Shown: piece by piece, positions 47,273 through 57,094 of the stretch
Numbering within the stretch: the stretch's first letter is position 1
Layout of the letters: the number at the start of each line of letters is the position of its first letter
DNA from: Planotetraspora sp. A-T 1434
Lineage (GTDB): Bacteria; Actinomycetota; Actinomycetes; Streptosporangiales; Streptosporangiaceae
Length of the DNA stretch: 64,000 nucleotides
Direction: 5' to 3'
NCBI RefSeq assembly: GCF_025420585.1
Contig: NZ_JAOEGB010000024.1
Span: 1 to 64,000, forward strand
Translations under genes and position numbers: made by a program
The notes under the pieces: model-generated
What the model was told of the DNA's origin: nothing
The model's database searches: none
What the model saw: only the letters and a program-made list of their open reading frames with translations

Positions 47273-47343
47273 CCCTTGTGGATGACGCTGGAGGTGCCGG
47301 TGAGCTTCATCGTGCCGGGTTTGCGAACAATGATCTTCTTCAT
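47269..47343 (-). CDS. Small peptide gene (24 aa) coupled to the TPR gene
   Basis: An ORF of 24 codons encoding a basic peptide that begins MKKIIVRKPGTMKLTG and ends in HKG, with Thr/Ser residues between. A good ribosome site (GAAAGAGG) lies six bases before the ATG. The stop overlaps the GTG of the TPR gene, and an AT-rich promoter-like stretch lies upstream. No signal peptide, cysteine or known RiPP motif is present. It could be a signalling peptide, a modified-peptide precursor, or a leader ORF that couples translation of the TPR gene. The coding call rests on start context and overlap. Confidence 0.6.
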   Translation of the reverse strand: MKKIIVRKPGTMKLTGTSSVIHKG

Positions 47344-47378
47344 CACGCCTCTTTCCCCGTTCTGCGGATAAGGCACCA

Positions 47379-47406
47379 GTATTAGTACAGAAGAGTCATC
47401 CGCCAA
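47379..47406 (-). promoter_or_regulatory. Possible promoter for the small peptide/TPR unit
   Basis: On the minus strand TTGGCG (47401-47406) and TAATAC (47379-47384) are separated by 16 bases within an unusually AT-rich stretch (CCCATAAATAATG just upstream). The transcript would start about 30 bases before the small peptide. The -10 is a weak match, so this is a suggestion only. Confidence 0.35.
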
Positions 47407-47430
47407 GGCCTAGAAGCATTATTTATGGGG

Positions 47431-47952
47431 CTAAAACTGCGAAACTACGGCATTTAGCTGCTTTTCACCATAAAGCACCACAGTATCCCCGCGTACCTCT
47501 CGCTTCAGCTCGCGCCATCCCGACTTCCGGTAGAGCTGGAGGGCCGCGACCTGGCGCAGCGTGGTGTCCCCGCGGAGCACGCTGTAGCCGAGCCCGCGTG
47601 CCCGATCCTCCAGCGCCTGCATGATCTGGGCGCCGTAGCCCCGGCGCTGGTGCTCGGGATGGACCCGGAGCCGGCACATCTCGGCCGTGTGGTCGTCGAT
47701 GCGGCGCAGGCCGCCCATGGCCACGATCCCGGAGCCGGCCACCTCCCCGACGATGAAGTCACCCCGATCGGCCAGGTAGACCTCGGTGATCTGGGGGATG
47801 TCGTCGTCGTAGTAGACGCCGTCGCCCGGCATCAGCCCCACCTGGGCGAGGCTGATCTGGTGGAGCACCCAGACCGAGTCGAGGTCGGACCAGCGGTACT
47901 GCCGGATCCCCATGCTGGGCGGCCAGGTCGCGCCCTCCCCGAGCCCGCTCAC
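47431..47952 (-). CDS. GNAT family N-acetyltransferase
   Basis: A 173-residue acetyltransferase. The core reads GIRQYRWSDLDSVWVLHQISL at the start, RLRVHPEHQRRGYGAQIMQALEDRARGLG for the acetyl-CoA loop, and LYRKSGWRELKREVRGDTVVLYGEK at the end. The GTG start overlaps the stop of the upstream regulator (GTGA); an ATG 14 codons later (MGIRQYRW) is the alternative. Coupling to the regulator suggests shared function, perhaps modification of a small molecule or protein in that pathway. Confidence 0.85.
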   Translation of the reverse strand: MSGLGEGATWPPSMGIRQYRWSDLDSVWVLHQISLAQVGLMPGDGVYYDDDIPQITEVYLADRGDFIVGEVAGSGIVAMGGLRRIDDHTAEMCRLRVHPEHQRRGYGAQIMQALEDRARGLGYSVLRGDTTLRQVAALQLYRKSGWRELKREVRGDTVVLYGEKQLNAVVSQF

Positions 47953-49526
47953 CGTGCCTCCTCGGCCGGGGACGTTATGTCGAGGACTCCGGGCACTAGA
48001 GAGTCTCGGAAGTCCTTGAGTTGCGGCATGTCGCCGTACTTGGTCTGGATGGCCTTGATCAGGTCGTGGGCCGGGCGCAGGATCAGCTCCGTGCGGTGCC
48101 CCTGGTCGACCAGGTCGATGGCCTGCTGGCCCATCTTCAGGGCCTCGTCGACGTCGCCCTCGATCACCCGGCACAGAGCCCGGTCGAACCGGATGAGCGT
48201 CTGGTCGAGCAGATCCTCCCCCGAATACTTGCCGAGGGCCTGCTCCAGGATGACGTCGGCCTCCAGGGTCTGGCCCAGCTTCACCAGCACGTCGCCCTGG
48301 TAGAAGAAGAGCTGGCGCTCGGTGTACCCGAAGGCCGGATCCTCCTGGTCGTTCGCGCTCATCTGGGCGAACGCCGCGCGGGCGCGGTGCAGCGCCCGCT
48401 TGGCCTGCTCGATCACGTCCTGCCGGGAACCGCTGGCGCCCGCCAGTATGGCCAGCGCCCTGGCCTCTACGACCGGGGCCATCGTCTTGGCCGCGCACGG
48501 GGTGTGGCCGGCCATGTCGCCGCTCTTCTTGGCCAGGATGACGGCTTCGCGCGGATCGCCGTAGTAGAGGGGCACGAGCGCCTCGCGGGCTATCACCCAG
48601 GCCCGGAGGGCGCGGTCGCCGGTCTCGTCGGCGGCGGTGCGCCCGGTGCGGAAGAACGACCGGGCGAGGCGGTGGTCTCCCAGGTCGATCATGATCATGC
48701 CGCAGAGCCCGGCGAGCTGCGCCGCCATCCGGCACAGCCGCTCCTGTACGTCGAGGGGCTGGCGACGCTCGAGCGCCTTGCGCACGGCGGAGAACTCGAG
48801 CAGCACGTCGCACAGTAACCGCAGGGGCGGGGTGTTCATATATTGCCGCCCGAAGCCGGTCGTGGCCTGCTCCCACTGATCGAGCATGGCCGGGGAGACC
48901 GTGGCCGTCACCATCGTGTCGTCCATCCGCCGGCGGACGTTTTCGATCGCTCCGAGCACCTGGCTGTCCATGCCCACGCCGGCGGAGCCGGCGAGTAGCT
49001 TCAACAGCGTCCTCCGTAGCACGTTCTCGTCCTCCTCGCCCCCGTCCGTCGAGGGGGTGCCGCTGTCCGGTCGGACCGCCGGTATGCGCGGCCCGGGGGA
49101 AGGGTCAGGTCTTTCCTCTTGCCGATCCCCGGCCCCCGAACCTCCCGGCGCCAGGTGCCCGTGGCCGCAGATGCAGGGACCTTCGAATCCCAGGGCCAGC
49201 GGTTCCACCCGGTAGACCGAACACAAGTAGTGGAGATATTCCGGGCCCGGCCGCTTCATGCCGGACTCGTATGCGGACAGTAGCGTCTCCCCGATGCCCG
49301 GCACCGGCTTTCCGTCTCTCTCGAAGAGGGCGCGCACTTGCTCGATCACGTCGGCCAGGGCGATGCCGTTGGAGAGACGATGGGATTTGATTTTGGTGGT
49401 GCCGAACTGCGGTCCGCAGACCTCATGGATCTCGTCGGCGATCAGGGCGAGACCGCGCCCGACCGCCAGACCACGCGCCCGGACTCGGCGAGCGATCTCC
49501 GTCTCCTTGTGTTGCCTGCCGGACAT
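47949..49526 (-). CDS. Helix-turn-helix/TPR regulator (NsdA-like architecture)
   Basis: A 525-residue regulator. The N-terminal 115 residues hold a DNA-binding-like domain (FGTTKIKSHRLSNGIALADVIEQVRALF, then GETLLSAYESGMKRPGPEYL) and a short Cys/His stretch (GPCICGHGHLAPGG). A Pro/Asp-rich linker follows, and the C-terminal 350 residues are TPR-like helices (AGLCGMIMIDLGDHRLARSFFRTGRTAADETGD). Large XRE-TPR proteins such as NsdA repress differentiation and antibiotic production in Streptomyces; relation to them is inferred from architecture only. It overlaps the GNAT gene and is divergent from a small hypothetical gene. Confidence 0.82.
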   Translation of the reverse strand: MSGRQHKETEIARRVRARGLAVGRGLALIADEIHEVCGPQFGTTKIKSHRLSNGIALADVIEQVRALFERDGKPVPGIGETLLSAYESGMKRPGPEYLHYLCSVYRVEPLALGFEGPCICGHGHLAPGGSGAGDRQEERPDPSPGPRIPAVRPDSGTPSTDGGEEDENVLRRTLLKLLAGSAGVGMDSQVLGAIENVRRRMDDTMVTATVSPAMLDQWEQATTGFGRQYMNTPPLRLLCDVLLEFSAVRKALERRQPLDVQERLCRMAAQLAGLCGMIMIDLGDHRLARSFFRTGRTAADETGDRALRAWVIAREALVPLYYGDPREAVILAKKSGDMAGHTPCAAKTMAPVVEARALAILAGASGSRQDVIEQAKRALHRARAAFAQMSANDQEDPAFGYTERQLFFYQGDVLVKLGQTLEADVILEQALGKYSGEDLLDQTLIRFDRALCRVIEGDVDEALKMGQQAIDLVDQGHRTELILRPAHDLIKAIQTKYGDMPQLKDFRDSLVPGVLDITSPAEEAR

Positions 49527-49588
49527 TCCGGCCCCTCTCTTGTGACCGGCCGCGCTCGCCGCTCACGTGTCCCGACCGGCCCTCATCG

Positions 49589-49606
49589 TTGACACAGTGT
49601 GACACA
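49589..49606. promoter_or_regulatory. TTGACACAGTGTGACACA element before the HTH/TPR regulator
   Basis: Two GACACA copies spaced nine bases apart, the second within TGTGACACA, lie about 60-80 bases upstream of the regulator start in a 338-base divergent gap. It is a candidate autoregulatory operator. Nothing else firm was recognised in the gap, apart from a possible -10-like CATAAT at 49628. Confidence 0.35.
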
Positions 49607-49864
49607 TTCGTCGCACTGCGCCTACAGCATAATGATGGACCAAGCGTTGCCCGGCCAAGTCCCAACTCTGAACGTGCTGACTAAGGATCGTCCTCCGATA
49701 GGGGGTTTCTTTCAACCTACTTGGGGTTTCCTCCACCACGGCGACCTCTTGCACTCGTTGACCCATTCAGTTCAGTGAGTCATCTTGGGCGCACCAGGTC
49801 GAACATGCGGAGTTGAAAAGCACGCATATCGGCCCTAAGCCGAAATGAAGAGGGAGGACGCGAG

Positions 49865-50125
49865 GTGGGGGAGGACGATTTCCGGCGACTGGAATGTCTG
49901 GTCTCCGAGCTCGACGCCCGGGGCCTGATCGCGCGAGTCGTGCGCGCGCCGTCGGGTCGCGCCTTCGTGCGGGTCATCAACCCGAATGCGACGAGCCTCA
50001 CTGAGAACGTGGTCTGCCAGGCGGCGGACTACTGGTGGTCGTGGGGAGAGCGAATGCACCGCGCCGACGACCCCGCCGGAGCGGCCACCAAGGTCGCCCG
50101 CGTGCTCGCCGCGGTGAGCGAGTAA
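49865..50125 (+). CDS. Small hypothetical protein (86 aa)
   Basis: An 86-residue soluble protein with a good ribosome site (GGGAGGACGCGAG before GTG). It contains RVVRAPSGRAFVRVINPNATSLTENVVCQAADYWWSWGERMH. I do not recognise a named domain. Similar short proteins with a conserved YWWSWGE-like core occur beside XRE-type regulators in related actinomycetes as far as I recall. It is divergent from the HTH/TPR regulator, so a shared regulatory unit is possible. Confidence 0.7.
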   Translation: MGEDDFRRLECLVSELDARGLIARVVRAPSGRAFVRVINPNATSLTENVVCQAADYWWSWGERMHRADDPAGAATKVARVLAAVSE

Positions 50126-50189
50126 GGGAAGGTGGCGGACCGGGTGATGCGCAGCGCCGGTCCGTCACGCCCACCGCGGCCCCACGGGG

Positions 50190-50267
50190 CCGGCGGGATG
50201 CCCGGTGCGGAGCGTTCCGGTGGCCGTGCCTCCACGGCACTCACGGAGCGCTGCGGCATCCCGCCGG
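50190..50267. other. Long imperfect hairpin, possible structured RNA
   Basis: Arms CCGGCGGGATGCC (50190-50202) and GGCATCCCGCCGG (50255-50267) pair perfectly over 13 bp. Inside, AGCGTTCCG pairs with CGGAGCGCT with one G-U, and the tip is GCCGTG-CCTC-CACGGC. It lies 65 bases past the small hypothetical gene and about 300 before mscS, in a 441-base gap without any other recognised gene. It could be a terminator or a small RNA; no T run follows. Confidence 0.6.
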
Positions 50268-50566
50268 TTCCGCGTCACCCGGGCAGCGGTCAACCATGGA
50301 CTGCCGTCGGGTCCGGCCGGCGAGGCCGAACCGGATGGCTATCGGGGGGATCCCCCTCTCGGAGAACGGCGAGGGACATGCTTCCGGGTGTGTGTCCCAG
50401 CCCTGCCGCCCGTCACCGGAGCGCTCCCGGCCCGCCCTCCGCGGCCCCGGGCCATGGCGCGCTCCCGTCTTCCCCGGCGATGTGACGGAGGCCGGTTCGG
50501 TCGGCAGTATGGGTTAGGTTTGCCTTTCCCGCCTGCCGCCGAACCGATCCGAGGGGGATCCACCTC

Positions 50567-51583
50567 GTGTTCCCGCTGACGCCCGCGACGCCGAGTCCCA
50601 CGCCGACGCCGGGGTTCGACATCAGCCAAACCGGCCAGGCCGTGGCCAAAGCCTGCCAGAAGAGCGAGGGCGTCCTGTGCACGATCCTCAACACGTCGTT
50701 CCCCGAGAAGGACCTCCCCGTATGGGTGCCGCTCGTGGCGGGCGTCGCGGACGTGCTGCTGGTGCTGGCCCTGATCCTCGGCGGGGCGCTGATCGTGCGC
50801 GGCGTGGCGCACCGGCTGATCACCCGGGTGACGCTTCGGGCGAGCGTGGGCGTGCTCCCGGAGCGGCTGCGCGCCAAGACCCTCCTGGTCACGGACGCGA
50901 CCTCGGCCATCCTCACCGAGCGTCGCAGGCAGCGGGCCGAGACGATGGGGTCGGTGCTGCGGAGCCTGGCGTCCGTGGTGATCCTCGGCACGGCCGCCCT
51001 GATGATCCTGGCCCGGCTTGGGGTCGAGCTCGCTCCTCTGCTGACCAGCGTCGGCATCATCGGCGTCGCTGTCGGCTTCGGTGCCCAGGAGCTGGTCAAG
51101 GACTTCATCGCGGGCATGTTCATGCTGCTGGAGGACCAGTACGGCGTGGGCGACGTGATCGACACCGGGATGGCCTCCGGCACCGTCGAGGCGGTCACGC
51201 TGCGGATCACCCGGCTCAGGGACGCCGACGGCAAGGTCTGGTACGTCCGCAACGGCACCATCACCAGGGTCGGGAACGAGTCTCAGGGATGGTCGAGGGC
51301 GCTCGTGGACGTGCCCGTGCCGTACGCGGCGGACATCTCGACGATCCGCGACCTGCTCAAGGACATCGCCACCGAGCTGTGGGACGACCCGGACTACCGC
51401 GACACCGTGATCGTCGAGGAGCCCCAGGTCTACGGGCTGGAGCAGATCTCCGGCACGGCCGTCATCTTCCGGGTCAGCGTCAAGACGGCGCCGGCCAAGA
51501 ACATGGAGGTCGCCCGCGAGCTCCGCCTGCGGATCAAGCGGGCGTTCGACGACAAGGGCCTGGCCTTCGCCGCCGTCGCCTGA
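50567..51583 (+). CDS. MscS family small-conductance mechanosensitive channel
   Basis: A 338-residue inner-membrane channel releasing solutes on hypo-osmotic shock. Membrane segments are near WVPLVAGVADVLLVLALILGGALI and VVILGTAALMILARLGV. The pore-lining TM3 reads LLTSVGIIGVAVGFGAQELVKDFIAGMFMLLEDQ, followed by the beta domain (GDVIDTGMASGTVEAVTLRITRL). GTG at 50567 follows GGGGGA. Its N-terminal stretch is Thr/Pro-rich. The truncated haemoglobin gene begins 34 bases later. Confidence 0.93.
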   Translation: MFPLTPATPSPTPTPGFDISQTGQAVAKACQKSEGVLCTILNTSFPEKDLPVWVPLVAGVADVLLVLALILGGALIVRGVAHRLITRVTLRASVGVLPERLRAKTLLVTDATSAILTERRRQRAETMGSVLRSLASVVILGTAALMILARLGVELAPLLTSVGIIGVAVGFGAQELVKDFIAGMFMLLEDQYGVGDVIDTGMASGTVEAVTLRITRLRDADGKVWYVRNGTITRVGNESQGWSRALVDVPVPYAADISTIRDLLKDIATELWDDPDYRDTVIVEEPQVYGLEQISGTAVIFRVSVKTAPAKNMEVARELRLRIKRAFDDKGLAFAAVA

Positions 51584-51617
51584 ACCTACTGGCCAGTAGC
51601 TGTCCTAGGCTGAAACC

Positions 51618-52001
51618 GTGACAAGCGAGCAGACCGAGTCCTTCTACGACGCAGTCGGGGGCGAGGACGTCTTCCGGCGACTCATCCACCGGTTCTATGA
51701 GGGCGTCGCCGAGGATCCGCTGCTGCGCCCGCTCTACCCCGAGGAGGACCTCAGCGGGGCGGAGGACCGGCTGCGCATGTTCCTCATCCAGTACTGGGGC
51801 GGCCCGAACACCTACAGCCAGGAGCGCGGCCATCCGCGGCTCCGCATGCGGCACGCGCCGTTCGTGATCGGCGAGCCGGAACGGGACGCCTGGCTCAAGC
51901 ACATGGGCGAGGCCGTGCGCTCGCTGGAGCTGGCACCGGAGCGCGAGGAGCAGCTCTGGCAATACCTGGTCTACGCCGCACAAAGCCTCATCAACGCATA
52001 A
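51618..52001 (+). CDS. glbO: Group II truncated haemoglobin (GlbO-type)
   Basis: A 127-residue 2-on-2 globin. It shows [34 protein letters not shown], the group II Trp-Gly-Gly-Pro stretch ([22 protein letters not shown], proximal His in RMRHAPF) and the C-terminal [14 protein letters not shown]. GlbO proteins bind oxygen and nitric oxide and interact with membrane terminal oxidases in mycobacteria. It is followed by a GH13 glucosidase gene after 30 bases, so co-transcription with mscS and GH13 is possible. Confidence 0.94.
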   Translation: MTSEQTESFYDAVGGEDVFRRLIHRFYEGVAEDPLLRPLYPEEDLSGAEDRLRMFLIQYWGGPNTYSQERGHPRLRMRHAPFVIGEPERDAWLKHMGEAVRSLELAPEREEQLWQYLVYAAQSLINA

Positions 52002-52031
52002 GTCACGCGCACACCGGGCAGCCACTTCTTC

Positions 52032-53582
52032 ATGGAACGAACTCCCTGGTGGCACGATGCCGTCGTCTACGAGATCTACGTCCGCAGCTTCGCCGACGCC
52101 TCCGGTGACGGGGTGGGCGACCTGCCCGGAGTCCGCAGCCGCCTGCCGTACCTCGCGGAGCTCGGCGTCGACGCGATCTGGCTGACGCCGTTCTACCCCT
52201 CCCCCATGGCCGACGGCGGATACGACGTGGCGGACTACCGCGACGTCGACCCGCTGTTCGGCTCGCTCGCCGACTTCGACGCCCTGGTCGCGGACGCGCA
52301 CGCCCTCGGCCTGCGGCTGATGGTGGACATCGTTCCGAACCACAGCTCCTCGGCGCATCCGTGGTTCCGGAAGGCCCTGGAGGCCCCCAGAGGCTCCAGG
52401 GAGCGCGACCGCTACATGTTCCGGGACCCCGCGCCGTCGCCCGGCGACAGCGGCGGCAGGGAGCCGAACAACTGGGTCTCCGTGTTCGGCGGGCCGGCGT
52501 GGACGCGAGTGCCCGACGGCCAGTGGTACCTGCACCTCTTCGCGCCCCAGCAGCCCGACTTCAACTGGCGCGACCCCGAGGTCCGGCGCGAGTTCGCCGA
52601 CATCCTGCGGTTCTGGCTCGACCGGGGAGTCGACGGCTTCCGGATCGACGTGGCGATGGGGCTCATCAAGGCGGAAGGCCTGCCCGACACCGAGCCCGGG
52701 TTCGGCGCGAAGTCGCCGATCTGGAGCCAGCCGGAGGTTCACGACATCTACCGCGAATGGCGGCGAGTGCTCGACGAGTATCCGGGCGTGCGGGCGGCGG
52801 TCGGCGAGGTCTGGACCGACTCCCCGGAGGACCTCGCCCTCTACGTCCGCCCCGACGAGTTGCACCAGAGCTTCAACTTCGCCTGGCTGGAGGCGCCCTG
52901 GTCGGCCACGGCCTTCCGCAAGGTCATCGACGAGACGCTGATCGCTGTCCCCGCCCCGACGTGGGTCCTGTCCAACCACGACGTCGTACGGCATCCCACC
53001 CGCTACGGGGAGGGGTCGCTCGATCCGTCCGCCGGGCTCGCCCGTGGGTGCGCCGCCTTCCTGGCCATGCTGGCCCTCCCGGGGTCGGCATATCTCTACC
53101 AGGGCGAGGAATTGGGACTGCCTGAGGTGAAAGACCTTCCTCCGGAGTCCCGTCAGGACCCGATCTTCGCGCGGTCCAAGGGTGAATTGCTCGGGCGCGA
53201 CGGCTGCCGGGTCCCGCTCCCCTGGTCCGGTACGGCCCCGCCGTACGGGTTCGGGCCGGGGGGATCGTGGCTGCCGCAGCCGGCGGACTGGGCCGGCCTG
53301 ACCGCCGAACGGCAGGCCGCGGACCCGTCCTCCACGCTGTCGTTCTACCGGCGTGCCCTCGCCACCCGCCGTGCGCTGCGCGGCACCCTGCCGGACACGA
53401 TGGCCTGGCTGGAGGCCCCGGGGGACGCGCTGTTCTTCACGCGCGGAAAGCTCATCTGCGTGATCAACTGCGGTGAGGAGCCCGTACGGCTGCCGCCGCA
53501 CGACCGGGTCGTGATCTCCAGCGGCCCGTGCGACGGGTTGGAGCTCCCGCCGGACACGACCGCCTGGCTCCTCACCGAGTAA
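52032..53582 (+). CDS. GH13 alpha-glucosidase
   Basis: A 516-residue cytosolic glycoside hydrolase with a (beta/alpha)8 barrel. Region I is DIVPNHSS, region II GFRIDVAM (nucleophile Asp about 205), region III GEVW (acid Glu about 258) and region IV VLSNHDVVRH (about 316). The opening WWHDAVVYEIYVRSFADASGDGVGDLPGV is typical of oligo-1,6-glucosidase/alpha-glucosidase members. It lacks the extra domains of trehalose synthase, so maltose or isomaltose-type oligosaccharide hydrolysis is likely. No transporter genes adjoin it. Confidence 0.92.
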   Translation: MERTPWWHDAVVYEIYVRSFADASGDGVGDLPGVRSRLPYLAELGVDAIWLTPFYPSPMADGGYDVADYRDVDPLFGSLADFDALVADAHALGLRLMVDIVPNHSSSAHPWFRKALEAPRGSRERDRYMFRDPAPSPGDSGGREPNNWVSVFGGPAWTRVPDGQWYLHLFAPQQPDFNWRDPEVRREFADILRFWLDRGVDGFRIDVAMGLIKAEGLPDTEPGFGAKSPIWSQPEVHDIYREWRRVLDEYPGVRAAVGEVWTDSPEDLALYVRPDELHQSFNFAWLEAPWSATAFRKVIDETLIAVPAPTWVLSNHDVVRHPTRYGEGSLDPSAGLARGCAAFLAMLALPGSAYLYQGEELGLPEVKDLPPESRQDPIFARSKGELLGRDGCRVPLPWSGTAPPYGFGPGGSWLPQPADWAGLTAERQAADPSSTLSFYRRALATRRALRGTLPDTMAWLEAPGDALFFTRGKLICVINCGEEPVRLPPHDRVVISSGPCDGLELPPDTTAWLLTE

Positions 53583-53599
53583 TCCAGAGGCGTGGCCCG

Positions 53600-55264
<1,665 letters not shown>

Positions 55265-55273
55265 GCCTTAAGA

Positions 55274-56638
55274 CTAGGGGATCGAGCCAGTAGCGCCGTC
55301 CGCTCCGCGCTGTCTCGGCGGAACCGGCGTCTGACCGGGTGAGAACGGGCGCCGCCCCGGCGAGATCGGGGGCTGCCCGGGCGTGATCGGCGCCGCCGGC
55401 AGGCAGATCCGGTCCCGGCCCAGTTCCTTGGCCCGGTAGAGGGCCAGGTCCGCGGCGGCGAGCAGCTCGATCAGGTCGGCGCCGTGGATGTTCATGATCG
55501 CTACCCCGGCGGAGACGGTCACCGTCACCATCGCGTTGTCGGCGGCGACGGCCATGCGGCCGACCCTCGTGCGAAGCCGTTCGGCCACCCGCCGCGCCTC
55601 GGTGACGTCGGCGCCCGGCAGCAGCACGACGAACTCCTCGCCCCCGAACCGGCCGACCACGTCGTACTCGCGGAGTTGGCTGCGCAGCGTGGCCGCGACC
55701 TGGATGAGGACCTGGTCGCCGGCGAGATGTCCGTAGGTGTCGTTGACCTTCTTGAAGTGGTCGATGTCGATGATGATCAGCGCGAGCGTCTCGCCCGTCC
55801 GCTGGGCGCGCGCGATCTCCGTGTCGGCCTCCCGGTGCCAGGCCGCCGCGTTGAGCAGGCCGGTCTTCGGATCCGTGCGGGCGGCGGCCTGGAGTTGCGC
55901 ATGCAGAAGGCTGCGCTGGAGCAGCACGACGGGCGGCAGCACGAGGAGCAGCAGCGCCAGGTTGAGCCCGCAGACCACGGCGACGACCACGCCCAGGCAG
56001 AGCTCCACCGTGTCGAGCAGGACGCGCTCGCGATCCCACAGGACCTCGCCCCACCGGCCTTCCGGGTCGGCGGTGTGCGCCGCGACGGCGATCAGGGCCG
56101 TGTTGAGCACGGTGAACAGCACCGCGCATGCCGCCGCGACGACGATCGGCCCGCCGCCGCCACCGGCGAGCACCGCCGGATCCCCGACCGACTTGTGGAA
56201 GGCCACGGACGCCGCGCACGCCGCCAGCCCGATCGCGGCCGCGCTGAACACCCTCCGATGGACGACCGTCGCCCGGACCCGGACCTGGAGCAGGATCTGC
56301 AGCGGAATGGGGGCCAGCAGGGCATAGAGGGGCGGCAGCAGGAGCGCCGCCGGGAGCCACCAGGCCGACAGCAGGTCGCGGGACACACCCGCCGGCATGC
56401 CGAGACGGCGCGTCGCCTCGATGCAGACGGCGCCGCAGGCGGTCAGCGCGGCGAACGTCGCGACGTCGCCGGCGCGGATGTCGGTCCATGCGGCGACGAC
56501 CCCGATCGCGACGAGATCAAGGGCTACGATCCCGCACAGGTAGACCACCAGGGCGCGCGGCTGCGCCAGCAGGGGCCATCGCCCGCGCGAGCGGACCGTC
56601 CCTCGCGGCGTGGCCGTGATCTGACTGGGCGCCGTCAT
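55274..56638 (-). CDS. Membrane diguanylate cyclase (GGDEF)
   Basis: A 454-residue protein with about seven to eight N-terminal membrane segments (LVVYLCGIVALDLVAIGVVAAW, WLPAALLLPPLYALLAPIPLQ, VVAAACAVLFTVLNTALIAVA, LGVVVAVVCGLNLALLLLVLP) and a C-terminal GGDEF domain whose active loop reads GRFGGEEFVVLLPG (about 331). The Asp of DIDHFKKVNDTYGH is present, so it should make c-di-GMP. There is no EAL domain. A Pro-rich tail follows (PGQPPISPGRRPFSPGQ). ATG at 56638 follows GGGGGACGG. c-di-GMP controls development in actinomycetes through BldD. Confidence 0.9.
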   Translation of the reverse strand: MTAPSQITATPRGTVRSRGRWPLLAQPRALVVYLCGIVALDLVAIGVVAAWTDIRAGDVATFAALTACGAVCIEATRRLGMPAGVSRDLLSAWWLPAALLLPPLYALLAPIPLQILLQVRVRATVVHRRVFSAAAIGLAACAASVAFHKSVGDPAVLAGGGGGPIVVAAACAVLFTVLNTALIAVAAHTADPEGRWGEVLWDRERVLLDTVELCLGVVVAVVCGLNLALLLLVLPPVVLLQRSLLHAQLQAAARTDPKTGLLNAAAWHREADTEIARAQRTGETLALIIIDIDHFKKVNDTYGHLAGDQVLIQVAATLRSQLREYDVVGRFGGEEFVVLLPGADVTEARRVAERLRTRVGRMAVAADNAMVTVTVSAGVAIMNIHGADLIELLAAADLALYRAKELGRDRICLPAAPITPGQPPISPGRRPFSPGQTPVPPRQRGADGATGSIP

Positions 56639-56970
56639 CCCGTCCCCCAACCGAATCAAAACAGCGTCTCACGATGTGTAACACAATAGTTGCGGAGTGT
56701 GCGATACGCGATGGCAACCGCTAGCTTGGCACGGTGGCTATCTGTATCTGATGGCCTGAGGATGCGTCTGCGGCGATTTGGCCGGAGACACATCGAGGCG
56801 GGGTTCCGCTCGTCACGAGCGGGCCGTTGGGAAAGGAGCAGCCATGGTGCGGGGCGTCACCTGGACCTGACAGTGGTGCTCTTGCTGTGACACGGAAGTC
56901 GCCATCGGCCGATCCCCCGGAAGCCCCCTGAGGTGGGACACCGGCCACGCACGGCCGATGCCCCTCCACC

Positions 56971-57030
56971 GCATCACCGCCCCCAGCATCACCGCCCCCA
57001 GCATCACCGCCCCCAGCATCACCGCCCCCG
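56971..57030. repeat. 15-bp tandem repeat, four units
   Basis: Four copies of GCATCACCGCCCCCA (last base changed in the final unit) occupy 56971-57030 in the 456-base gap between the cyclase and ssb genes. The stretch is just downstream of the ssb stop. No coding role was found in either direction, and no other gene was recognised in the gap. Confidence 0.85.
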
Positions 57031-57094
57031 GCATCCCCGGCCCCGCATCCCGTCCCTGGCTCGGCCCCCCTACCCCGGCCCTCAGGTCCTCGCC

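Noticed and set aside
50512-50530. TTAGGTTTGCC resembling an iron-box half site before mscS
   Set aside because: Only one half matches, and mscS is not an expected iron-regulated gene.
56843-56869. Eight-codon ORF (MVRGVTWT) after AAGGAG
   Set aside because: Too short, nothing downstream on that strand to regulate, and no recognised leader pattern.
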